This document shows positions 24,926 to 32,224 of a stretch of DNA of 49,027 nt, piece by piece. The stretch is from JAAYRQ01 sp035647235 (lineage in GTDB: Bacteria; Bacillota; Syntrophomonadia; Syntrophomonadales; Syntrophomonadaceae): positions 1-49,027 of the forward strand of contig CAZEPV010000015.1 of NCBI GenBank assembly GCA_964514235.1, written 5' to 3'. The number at the start of each line of letters is the position of its first letter. Within the stretch, counting starts at the first letter, position 1. Under the pieces are notes generated by a model. That model made no database searches. It was not told where the DNA came from and saw nothing but the letters and a program-made list of their open reading frames with translations. A program made the translations under genes and the position numbers.

Positions 24926-25878
24926 GCTAAACCCCTTATCACCGCTATCATTTCCGCCTTGCTTCCCGTCCTATTAATTTCTTCCCTGATCCTAGCCGCC
25001 CCTTTTATCCCTTTGGTATACCAAGCCAAGTGTTTGCGCATTTCCCTAGTCGCTAGTGCCTCACCTTTATAATGACAAGCTAATTCCAAATGTTCTAGGG
25101 CCGTATTAATCCGTTCTTCTATAGTAGGCAAGGGAATTTTATGTCCCTTTTCTATTAATTCTATTATTTGCTGAAAGATAAAAGGGTTGCCCATGGATGC
25201 CCGTCCTACCATGACCGCATCACAATTAGTATAGTCCAGCATTTTAAGGGCATCTTCAGCAGTCCAGACATCACCATTGCCGATTACAGGTATATTAACA
25301 TTTTCTTTCACTTGCTTAATGGCATCCCAATCTGCCTGGCCCGCATAGTATTGATCCCTAGTACGGGCATGGATAGCGATTGCACTGGCTCCCTCGCTTT
25401 CTGCTATGCCAGCTAATTCCAAGAAGTTAATTTTTTGGGCTGTAAAGCCTTTGCGGAACTTAACCGTAAGGGGTACTTTTACCGCTTGTACGACCTGGTG
25501 GATAATTTCCCTTGCCTTGGGTAAGTCTAGCATCAATGCAGCCCCATCACCATTTTTTATAATCTTAGGTGTGGGGCAACCCATGTTAATATCTATGATA
25601 TGGGCCCCCATACTTTCGACTTTCAGTGCTGCTTGCACTAGTGTCTCAGGATTAGAACCAAATATTTGCACACTTACTGGTGCTTCTTCGCCCTTTATAT
25701 CTGCTATAGTTTCCGTCCGCTTTTGCTCATAAATCAGTCCCATATCACTAATCATTTCTGTATAGACTAAGCCAGCCCCGAATTTTCGTGCCATCAGACG
25801 GAAAGCTTTATCAGTAACCCCTGCCATCGGTGCTGCCACGGTACGATTCTTTATGAGTATATTACCAATTCTAAACAT
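24910..25878 (-). CDS. dusB: tRNA-dihydrouridine synthase
   Basis: A 322-residue FMN enzyme that reduces specific uridines in tRNA. The barrel opens with VAAPMAGVTDKAFRLMARKF and carries the catalytic Cys in INMGCPTPKIIKNGDGAALM (cysteine after MG), then VKFRKGF, AIHARTRDQYYAG, VIGNGDVWTAEDA and VMVGRASMGNPF. The ATG overlaps the coaX stop by 8 bases, indicating translational coupling. Last gene of the bioY-coaX-dusB minus-strand operon. Confidence 0.95.
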   Translation of the reverse strand: MFRIGNILIKNRTVAAPMAGVTDKAFRLMARKFGAGLVYTEMISDMGLIYEQKRTETIADIKGEEAPVSVQIFGSNPETLVQAALKVESMGAHIIDINMGCPTPKIIKNGDGAALMLDLPKAREIIHQVVQAVKVPLTVKFRKGFTAQKINFLELAGIAESEGASAIAIHARTRDQYYAGQADWDAIKQVKENVNIPVIGNGDVWTAEDALKMLDYTNCDAVMVGRASMGNPFIFQQIIELIEKGHKIPLPTIEERINTALEHLELACHYKGEALATREMRKHLAWYTKGIKGAARIREEINRTGSKAEMIAVIRGLATELH

Positions 25879-26647
25879 CTTGCCCCCGATTTATTTCATA
25901 AATTATCCTTAAACCATTAAGAGTCAACAATTCGTCAACTGTATCAATGACATCTGTTTCTTCAGCCATCAAAGCTGCCAGACCCCCTGTAGCTATAACC
26001 TTAACTTCTCCCTCGATTTCCTTTTTCATACGGTTTACAATCCCTTCGATTTGCCCTGCGAAACCGTAAATAATACCTGATTGCATACTTTGTACAGTAT
26101 TTTTGCCGATTAAAAACTTAGGTTTTATTAATTCTACCCGTGGTAATTTGGCAGCTCTAGCCACCAAAGCATCAGTCGAGGTTTTAATACCTGGTGCAAT
26201 GGCACCCCCTAGATAATCGCCTTTAGCATTGACTACACAAAATGTAGTCGCAGTTCCAAAATCAATAATAATCAAGGGCCCTCCGTACTTGGCATAAGCT
26301 CCTACCGCATTGACAACGCGGTCGGCCCCGACTTCGCGGGGATTATCGTACTTTATAGCCAGCCCGGTTTTTATTCCTGGGCCTACAATTAAGGGCTTAC
26401 AGAAGAAGTACTTATAACTTAATTCCTCTAATTCCATCATCAGACTAGGGACTACAGAAGAAATTATGACTGCTGAAACATTATGGGTATTTAAACGATT
26501 ATAGGTAAATAAAGAATTCAGTATCATGCCATATTCATCACAAGTCCTAAAGGCATCAGTTCGGATACGCCAATCAGTTAGTAGTTTATTCTCATCAAAA
26601 ACCCCTATTACCATATTAGTATTACCAACATCAAAAACCAAAATCAT
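25871..26647 (-). CDS. coaX: Type III pantothenate kinase
   Basis: Phosphorylates pantothenate, the first step to CoA, and uses the pantothenate made by the panBCD genes nearby. The 258-residue ASKHA-fold protein shows LVFDVGNTNMVIGVF at the start, PREVGADRVVNAVGAYAKYG in the middle and IIDFGTATTFCVV and ATGGLAALM later, all CoaX motifs. GGAGG sits 7 bases upstream of the ATG. Confidence 0.96.
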   Translation of the reverse strand: MILVFDVGNTNMVIGVFDENKLLTDWRIRTDAFRTCDEYGMILNSLFTYNRLNTHNVSAVIISSVVPSLMMELEELSYKYFFCKPLIVGPGIKTGLAIKYDNPREVGADRVVNAVGAYAKYGGPLIIIDFGTATTFCVVNAKGDYLGGAIAPGIKTSTDALVARAAKLPRVELIKPKFLIGKNTVQSMQSGIIYGFAGQIEGIVNRMKKEIEGEVKVIATGGLAALMAEETDVIDTVDELLTLNGLRIIYEINRGQDV

Positions 26648-26672
26648 TGCAAATACCTCCGTATCAATATAC

Positions 26673-27221
26673 CTATAAATTCAATCTTTTAGTTAATTGT
26701 ACTGCTAACCAGGCTGCAAAGGCAATTTTTATTAAATCAAAAGTGAGCAAGGGGATTAAAGCGATTTTAAAAAGGGTAATGATATTAATGGCTTCACCTA
26801 GATAAAAATTTATAATAAGAAACATATATGGTAGACCAATACTGTAATAAACTATAATTCCCACTAAACCTGCAAATATAAGGTTGAAGAATATGGGCTT
26901 TTTAATCAATTTGGCTTGTATCCAAGCTGCTAGCGGAAAAGCTAGGATAAAACCAAAGCTGGGTAACAAGACATAAGCTGGGCCCCCGTAAGGTGGGGAG
27001 GCAAAGACGGGAAGACCGATCAAACCTAAAAGTAAATAGGCCAACATGCTAAGTCCCGCAGCACGTGCAGGTAAAAGGGAAGCAGCCAAAAACATGATAA
27101 ATGGTTGCAAACTAAAGGGTAGAATTATAATGGGTTGAAAAATGCGGATTAATATAGTAACAAGACACATCAGTGCCGTAAACATAGCAGCTAGGACTAA
27201 TTCTTGGCTGGATAATTTCAT
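26673..27221 (-). CDS. bioY: Biotin transporter BioY
   Basis: A 182-residue S-component of an ECF transporter with six hydrophobic segments. SLQPFIMFLAASLLPARAAG and LLLGLIGLPVFASPPYGGP then YVLLPSFGFILAFPLAAW are BioY signatures. The ATG at 27221 follows GAGGTG (27227-27232); a longer start at 27242 would overlap the operator. An adjacent BirA-type operator (27232-27263) implies biotin repression. No EcfA/EcfT partner is in the window, so it must share the energising module or act alone. Confidence 0.93.
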   Translation of the reverse strand: MKLSSQELVLAAMFTALMCLVTILIRIFQPIIILPFSLQPFIMFLAASLLPARAAGLSMLAYLLLGLIGLPVFASPPYGGPAYVLLPSFGFILAFPLAAWIQAKLIKKPIFFNLIFAGLVGIIVYYSIGLPYMFLIINFYLGEAINIITLFKIALIPLLTFDLIKIAFAAWLAVQLTKRLNL

Positions 27222-27231
27222 ATGAACACCT

Positions 27232-27263
27232 CTATTAACCATTAGTTTTAATTAGGTTAACAA
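27232..27263 (-). promoter_or_regulatory. BirA-type biotin operator before bioY
   Basis: On the minus strand TTGTTAACC is followed by 14 bases and GGTTAATAG. This matches the Gram-positive BirA operator (TTGTTAACC-N14-GGTTAACAA) except for two bases in the second arm. It directly abuts the bioY ribosome binding site. Confidence 0.8.
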
Positions 27264-27285
27264 TAGTCGGCGGGTGTGTCAATGG

Positions 27286-27380
27286 GATGTGGGTAGTGGG
27301 TAGTGGGTAGCTGGATGTGGGAAGTGGGAAATCAGTGTCTTCAGTGAAATTCAGTGGCAGAAAAAATCAACGTCTATTAA
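27286..27380. repeat. Mosaic repeat in the bioY/HTH divergent gap
   Basis: Within a 307-base gap, 27290-27312 holds about three tandem GTGGGTA units, followed by GATGTGGGAAGTGGGA. Positions 27331-27380 hold TCAGTGTCTTCAGTG and GGCAGAAAAAATC-AA-CGTCTATT. The same modules occur inverted at 32037-32090 and 32190-32222. The rest of the gap holds the bioY operator on its left and the promoter at 27454-27483 on its right. Confidence 0.75.
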
Positions 27381-27453
27381 AAAACTACCATTTCGGCGGT
27401 GTTTACTTTTATGCCCTCGGTTTTAAGGTGGGGAATAGGGAAAAAAGTCCTGC

Positions 27454-27483
27454 TTGCATATTGGGATGAAGTGATGGTAAAAT
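27454..27483 (+). promoter_or_regulatory. Extended -10 promoter for the three-gene cassette
   Basis: TTGCAT (27454-27459), an 18-base spacer and TAAAAT (27478-27483) preceded by TG at 27475-27476. The -35 is weak but the extended -10 is good. It lies about 45 bases upstream of the HTH gene. Confidence 0.5.
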
Positions 27484-27528
27484 AAGAAAAAGTTTTTGTG
27501 AACAATATTGTGCGCAGGGGTGGGGTGT

Positions 27529-28062
27529 ATGGATTTTTATCGTATTCAAGATAAGATAATAAGTTGGCAGAAGCTTGAAAAGACTCTACATAAGGCTTTA
27601 AGTTTGCGTGCCAATGGCTTTTCCCAACAAGAAGTAGCTGACCGTTTACAGATCGATCGTACCTTCATTTCTCGTTTAGAAGGTATAGGAGAACTACGTA
27701 AGGGGCAATCAATTGCTTGTATTGGCTTTCCGATTCTTAACAAGGAAGAAATAGAGGAAATATTACAAAAGGGTGGAGTCGAAGCGACCTTCTTGATGAC
27801 AGAGGAAGAAAGATTGGACTTTATTAATGTACGTTCAGGCAAAGAGCTATTGAACGAATTGATGGATTTAACTGCTAAGTTCAAGGAATTTGAAATCCTT
27901 ATTTTAATTGGGTCTGATGAAAGGATTAAGCTGGTGGAGAATATTTTGGATGGGCAAGTTATTTCTATAGAAATAGGTTCCTCACCTATAACCGAGGATA
28001 AATGGGTCAATCCCGATAAAGTGAGACAAATACTGCGTAATATTAAGGCAGCTCGCTGGTAA
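27529..28062 (+). CDS. HTH transcriptional regulator of unknown signal
   Basis: About 177 residues. Residues about 22-50 form an XRE-like helix-turn-helix (RANGFSQQEVADRLQIDRTF followed by ISRLEG). The remaining 125 residues look like an alpha/beta sensor domain (SIACIGFPILNKEEIEEIL, FEILILIGSDERIKLVENI) that I do not recognise. The ATG at 27529 follows AGGGGTGGGG; a longer TTG start at 27508 would cover that site. It heads a tight cassette with two further genes (25 and -1 base spacing) and may control them and the divergent bioY, though bioY already has a BirA-type site. Confidence 0.8.
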   Translation: MDFYRIQDKIISWQKLEKTLHKALSLRANGFSQQEVADRLQIDRTFISRLEGIGELRKGQSIACIGFPILNKEEIEEILQKGGVEATFLMTEEERLDFINVRSGKELLNELMDLTAKFKEFEILILIGSDERIKLVENILDGQVISIEIGSSPITEDKWVNPDKVRQILRNIKAARW

Positions 28063-28087
28063 GATAGGAATATAGGGAGGTTAAATG

Positions 28088-28996
28088 ATGAGACATATCT
28101 TAAGTGTAAGTCTTGGCTCGGCTAAAAGGGACCATGCTTTTGAAACAGAATTTATGGGAGAGAAATTCCTAATCGAACGTATCGGAACTGATGGCGATTG
28201 GGCTAAGGCCATCCAATTAATTAAAGATAATGATGGTAAAGTAGATGCTTTCGGTATGGGTGGCATAGACTTATACATAAATGTAGCAGGCAAAAGATAT
28301 GTTATTAAGGATGCCAAAAGACTCATAGCCCATGCCAAAAAAAGCCCTATGGTAGATGGGAGTGGGCTTAAGAATACTCTAGAGCGAAAATGTATCATGG
28401 ATATTCAAAAGGAAGGGATCTTAGATTTAAGGGATAAAAAAGTCCTTATGGTTTGCGCTGTCGACCGCTTTGGGATGGCAGAAGCTTTTACCGATGTAGG
28501 GGCTAGATTAACCTTGGGCGATTTTATATATGCAGTCGGATTACCCATGCCGCTAAAATCTTTAAAGGCCCTAAAAATTCTAGGCCGAATTGCGGCCCCT
28601 GTTGTGGTTAGGATGCCTTTTGATAGTATTTATCCGACTGGTGAACAACAACATAGCATAATTCCAAAGCATTCGAAATATTATTATGATGCGGAGATAT
28701 TAGCGGGTGATTTTAATTATATACGCCGCTACCTACCGGAAAAACTAAATGGCCAGACCATCATAACTAACACTACCACCCAAGAGGACATGGCACTACT
28801 TAAAGCAAGAGGAATCAGCCGCGTAATTACTACTACCCCAGATATGGGAGGTCGTTCCTTTGGTACTAATGTTATCGAAGCACTGATAGTCAGCATTTTA
28901 GGTAAACCGCTAGATGATATTGCACCACAGGATTACTATAATATGTTGCAGGAACTAGATTTAAGACCTGGGGTAGTTGATTTAAGTGAGGTTTAA
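28088..28996 (+). CDS. Conserved protein, often labelled quinate 5-dehydrogenase
   Basis: About 302 residues with an opening SVSLGSAKRDHAFETEFMG, a striking FGMGGIDLYINVAGKRY segment (residues about 57-73) and a second alpha/beta half (LRDKKVLMVCAVDRFGMAEA, RGISRVITTTPDMGGRSFGT). From memory, homologues in Clostridia are sometimes annotated as quinate/shikimate 5-dehydrogenase, but I see no typical AroE motif or standard GxGxxG nucleotide loop, so I would not accept that name. GGGAGG precedes the start (ATG 28085 or 28088). Its stop overlaps the next ATG by one base (TAATG), so the two are coupled. Confidence 0.72.
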   Translation: MRHILSVSLGSAKRDHAFETEFMGEKFLIERIGTDGDWAKAIQLIKDNDGKVDAFGMGGIDLYINVAGKRYVIKDAKRLIAHAKKSPMVDGSGLKNTLERKCIMDIQKEGILDLRDKKVLMVCAVDRFGMAEAFTDVGARLTLGDFIYAVGLPMPLKSLKALKILGRIAAPVVVRMPFDSIYPTGEQQHSIIPKHSKYYYDAEILAGDFNYIRRYLPEKLNGQTIITNTTTQEDMALLKARGISRVITTTPDMGGRSFGTNVIEALIVSILGKPLDDIAPQDYYNMLQELDLRPGVVDLSEV

Positions 28997-29901
28997 TGTT
29001 CGAGCTTGATTTTGCTTATTTTAATTTAATAAATGGAGATAAAAGGGGTTTAATTTCCAGGAAATTCTGGCTGGAAAAATTAACCCCTATTTTTTTCAAA
29101 CCCCGTCTAGAAAAATTAATCGATTTGCCTGACCTTAGCGCTAAAGGCTGCAATATTACGGTTCCCTTAGGTTTGAAAAACTTTGATATTTTAAATGAAA
29201 GCACTAAGGGATACTTAATAAATAAATCATTTAATATTATTAACGATTACGACATAGACTATATGGCAGTCGATAGGAATCTAAAAAACTATTTTCCGAA
29301 TCCAGATTGTAATTTAATTTTCGGGGATAATTTTATCAAAGCCCTAGCCCATGTAATTATTGCCAAAACTCTAAATAAACACCAAATAAAAAAAATAATT
29401 ATCGTGGGGGAAACTGACTATTTCCCAGATTTTCTGGAGACTTTGACTAATTTTGAATTACCCATATCTATGCAAAATAGCATTCCACAGGAATACGAAA
29501 TCATCTCACATCGCATATTATATGAAAGTGGATGTGCGGTAAGTAATAGTTATCTAGCACCTGAAAATTGGAATAGGGGCGATATCGTTCTAGCTTTTGC
29601 CCCCGATTTAGGTGGCTTAAGTATCTTAGCTCTAGGATTATATAGTGTGGAATTTACTAATAATAAGGTTAATATAATTCCCGAATTAGCTAGCAGCTTA
29701 TTAGAAAGCGGAGTTGAATTAGGGATTAACAGTTTGGCCCCTATTTTTGAAACAAGTATTTGGAGTAAAAGAGGGTTTCTGGAGTTCGATGGAGAAAAAG
29801 AAAAGTCGTTGGAATTATTTGACGGCCAGAGTTTTCTGAAATTACAAGAGTTGGGGGATAAGTTGGGGATATGGGACTTGTTTCTTGACAACATAATTTG
29901 A
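28996..29901 (+). CDS. Uncharacterised protein, faint shikimate-dehydrogenase-like motif
   Basis: A 301-residue soluble protein that I do not recognise. SAKGCNITVPLGLKNFDILN near residue 50 resembles the AroE substrate-binding motif (N-x-T-x-P followed by K), though the lysine is displaced. Around residue 130 HQIKKIIIVGETDYFPDFLE may be a Rossmann-like strand-turn-helix without the glycine-rich loop. If real, it would be a degenerate AroE relative. It is the last gene of the HTH cassette, coupled to the preceding one by a TAATG overlap, and followed by a weak terminator-like hairpin. Confidence 0.65.
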   Translation: MFELDFAYFNLINGDKRGLISRKFWLEKLTPIFFKPRLEKLIDLPDLSAKGCNITVPLGLKNFDILNESTKGYLINKSFNIINDYDIDYMAVDRNLKNYFPNPDCNLIFGDNFIKALAHVIIAKTLNKHQIKKIIIVGETDYFPDFLETLTNFELPISMQNSIPQEYEIISHRILYESGCAVSNSYLAPENWNRGDIVLAFAPDLGGLSILALGLYSVEFTNNKVNIIPELASSLLESGVELGINSLAPIFETSIWSKRGFLEFDGEKEKSLELFDGQSFLKLQELGDKLGIWDLFLDNII

Positions 29902-29964
29902 GGTCTATATAATACCTTCAAGACATCTGACGGGGTATAGAAGTAATTGCTGGAATACTTTAAA

Positions 29965-29994
29965 TTGAGCGGGATATATTCTCGCTTTTATAAG
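29965..29994 (+). promoter_or_regulatory. Promoter or terminator overlap before greA
   Basis: TTGAGC (29965-29970) and TTATAA (29988-29993) have a 17-base spacer and could drive greA. The same bases contain a 7-pair hairpin AGCGGGA-TATAT-TCTCGCT (29968-29986, one G-U) followed by TTT, a possible weak terminator for the upstream cassette. Both readings are possible. Confidence 0.4.
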
Positions 29995-30016
29995 TTTATA
30001 TGATGGGAGCGATTTC

Positions 30017-30496
30017 ATGGCGGTAAGCAAAGAGGTTATCTTAACTAAAGAAGGTCTGCACAAATTAGAGTCAGAACTAGAACACCTGAAGTCGATTAAA
30101 CGGCAAGAGGTAGCTGAACGCATAAAACAGGCGATTGCCTTCGGGGATATTTCCGAGAACTCCGAATACGAGGATGCCAAAAATGAGCAAGCATTTGTCG
30201 AAGGGCGAATATCTAGCCTAGAAAAGACTTTGAAAAATGCTCGGCTTATGGAAGACCATGATATAAGGACTGATGTGGTATCCTTAGGCTCGAAAATTAC
30301 CTTAAAAGAATTGAAATCAGGGCGCGAAGTAATAGTCACTTTAGTTGCCTCAGTTGAATCCAAATTAAAAGATGGAAAAATCTCAGATGAATCCCCAGTA
30401 GGAAAAGCGGTTATGGGTAAAAAAGTAAAGGATGAGGTAGAAGTCGAAGCCCCAGCAGGACTTATTAAATATAAAATTATAAAAGTGGAAAGATGA
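30017..30496 (+). CDS. greA: Transcription elongation factor GreA
   Basis: A 159-residue factor that binds the RNA polymerase secondary channel and stimulates cleavage of backtracked RNA. The N-terminal coiled coil (residues 1-75) has the acidic tip GDISENSEYEDAKNEQAF. The C-terminal FKBP-like domain ends in ISDESPVGKAVMGKKVKDEV (approximate family motif SPxGxALLG). It lies 32 bases upstream of lysS, a conserved Firmicute pairing. Confidence 0.97.
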   Translation: MAVSKEVILTKEGLHKLESELEHLKSIKRQEVAERIKQAIAFGDISENSEYEDAKNEQAFVEGRISSLEKTLKNARLMEDHDIRTDVVSLGSKITLKELKSGREVIVTLVASVESKLKDGKISDESPVGKAVMGKKVKDEVEVEAPAGLIKYKIIKVER

Positions 30497-30528
30497 TAGT
30501 TTACAGGTATTTTAAGGAAGTGTGAGTT

Positions 30529-32004
30529 ATGTCAGAACATGAAATGCAAGATTTAAATGAACTTAGAAGGGTTCGTTTGGAAAAATTGCAGGAATTAAAG
30601 GATATGAATGTTGAGCCATTTGGAACTAGATTTGATCGGGATACTATGGCTCAAGATATTCACGATAATTTTGCCAGCCTAGAGGGACAAACCGTTAAAG
30701 TGGCGGGAAGGATTATGTCCAAAAGAAGGCATGGTAAAGCGGGATTTGCTAATTTGCAGGATTTCTCTGGTATCATCCAGCTTTATATGCGCAAAGATGA
30801 TTTAGGGGAAGAAAATTACGACTTATTCAAAAAACTAGATATAGGCGATATTCTAGGTATTACGGGTCAGGTCTTTCGGACTAAAAAGGGTGAGATAAGT
30901 ATCCATGTAGATAGTCTCACTTATTTATCCAAATCCCTAAACCCCTTGCCAGAAAAATGGCACGGCTTGAAGGATATAGAGCTAAGGTATCGCCAGCGTT
31001 ATGTGGATCTGATAGTTAATCCCGATGTGAAAGACCTCTTTGTGAAAAGGAGCCAAATAATTAAGGAAATACGTAATTACTTAGATAATATAGGTTTCCT
31101 AGAGGTAGAGACGCCTATGATGCAGCCCATTCCGGGTGGTGCTACTGCTCGGCCTTTTATAACCCATCACAATGCCCTGAATATGGAACTGTTTTTGCGT
31201 ATTGCGCCTGAATTGTATTTAAAAAGGCTAATTGTAGGTGGTTTAGAGAAGGTCTACGAAATTAATCGGAATTTTAGAAATGAAGGTATTTCCACTAAGC
31301 ATAACCCCGAGTTTACTATGCTGGAGGTCTACCAAGCTTATGCCGATTACCAAGTGATGATGGAATTGACCGAGGATTTAATTTCTACGGTTATGTATAA
31401 GGTTAATGGCAGTATGATGGGAGAAGTTGAAGGACAAGAAATAGACTTTACCCCGCCCTGGCGTAGAGTTACCATGGTGGATGTGATTAAAGAACACACT
31501 GGGTTGGACTTTGACCAGATTAAAACTACAGAAGAAGCCCACCTAGCGGTCAAAGATTTGAAAATGAAAGTGGAAAAAGGCTATTCCAGGGGTGAAATAA
31601 TAAATGAGGTTTTTGAAACATTTGTAGAAGATAAATTAATCCAACCGACTTTTGTTTATGGACATCCTGTGGAAATATCGCCTCTAGCTAAAAAGAATGT
31701 GGACAATCCAGATTATACAGATAGATTCGAAGTCTTCATCATGCAAAGGGAAATTGCCAACGCCTTTTCCGAACTTAATGATCCCCTAGATCAAAGGGAA
31801 AGATTTTTAAGCCAAGTGGAAAAAAGAGCTGGTGGGGATGCCGAAGCCCACATGATGGATGAGGATTACCTAAATGCCCTATCTTATGGTATGCCACCTG
31901 CGGGAGGTTTAGGTATAGGCATAGATAGGCTAGTAATGCTCCTAACCGATTCCCCATCTATTAGGGATGTAATCCTATTTCCTACCTTAAGACCGAGGGA
32001 ATAG
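30529..32004 (+). CDS. lysS: Lysyl-tRNA synthetase, class II
   Basis: A 491-residue class IIb enzyme. The OB-fold anticodon domain (residues about 58-160) includes VKVAGRIMSKRRHGKAGFA and is followed by the catalytic core with motif 2 around RNFRNEGISTKHNPEFTMLE and motif 3 GGLGIGIDRLVMLLTDS near the end. Length and all motifs are normal. AAGGAAGTG precedes the ATG. A strong terminator follows the stop. Confidence 0.97.
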   Translation: MSEHEMQDLNELRRVRLEKLQELKDMNVEPFGTRFDRDTMAQDIHDNFASLEGQTVKVAGRIMSKRRHGKAGFANLQDFSGIIQLYMRKDDLGEENYDLFKKLDIGDILGITGQVFRTKKGEISIHVDSLTYLSKSLNPLPEKWHGLKDIELRYRQRYVDLIVNPDVKDLFVKRSQIIKEIRNYLDNIGFLEVETPMMQPIPGGATARPFITHHNALNMELFLRIAPELYLKRLIVGGLEKVYEINRNFRNEGISTKHNPEFTMLEVYQAYADYQVMMELTEDLISTVMYKVNGSMMGEVEGQEIDFTPPWRRVTMVDVIKEHTGLDFDQIKTTEEAHLAVKDLKMKVEKGYSRGEIINEVFETFVEDKLIQPTFVYGHPVEISPLAKKNVDNPDYTDRFEVFIMQREIANAFSELNDPLDQRERFLSQVEKRAGGDAEAHMMDEDYLNALSYGMPPAGGLGIGIDRLVMLLTDSPSIRDVILFPTLRPRE

Positions 32005-32009
32005 AAAGC

Positions 32010-32036
32010 AAAACTCCCCGAAAAAGGGGAGTTTTT
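32010..32036 (+). terminator. Rho-independent terminator after lysS
   Basis: AAACTCCCC (32011-32019) and GGGGAGTTT (32026-32034) form a perfect 9-base stem with a GAAAAA loop and a T-tail. The A-run on the left would let it also act on the convergent H-NOX transcript. Confidence 0.93.
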
Positions 32037-32222
32037 AAATAGACGCAGATTTTTTCTGCCACTGAAGACACTGAAGGCACTGAAATTTTATTTAGACGCT
32101 GATTTACGCTGATTACCGCTGATTCCTTTTTTTAAAACATTATAGGGAGCGACCCAGGTTGCGTCAAAAAAAGTCCAGTGGCTAAAAACCCATCTCCAGC
32201 TTCCCACTCCCCACATCCCAAC
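32037..32222. repeat. Composite interspersed repeats between lysS and the H-NOX gene
   Basis: This 186-base gap is made of repeat modules. 32037-32090 is an inverted copy of the module at 27331-27380 (CCACTGAAGACACTGAAGG). 32093-32123 has GACGCTGATTTACGCTGATT units. 32141-32173 is a near-identical copy of the ACCCAGGTTGCGTC element at 40507-40539, differing by one base in 33. 32190-32222 is an inverted GTGGGA-type block like 27286-27330. No gene is seen. Confidence 0.78.
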
Positions 32223-32224
32223 CA

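Noticed and set aside
27286..27312. Tandem GTGGGTA units as a CRISPR or VNTR array
   Set aside because: Only about three short units without spacers; better explained as part of the dispersed repeat mosaic.
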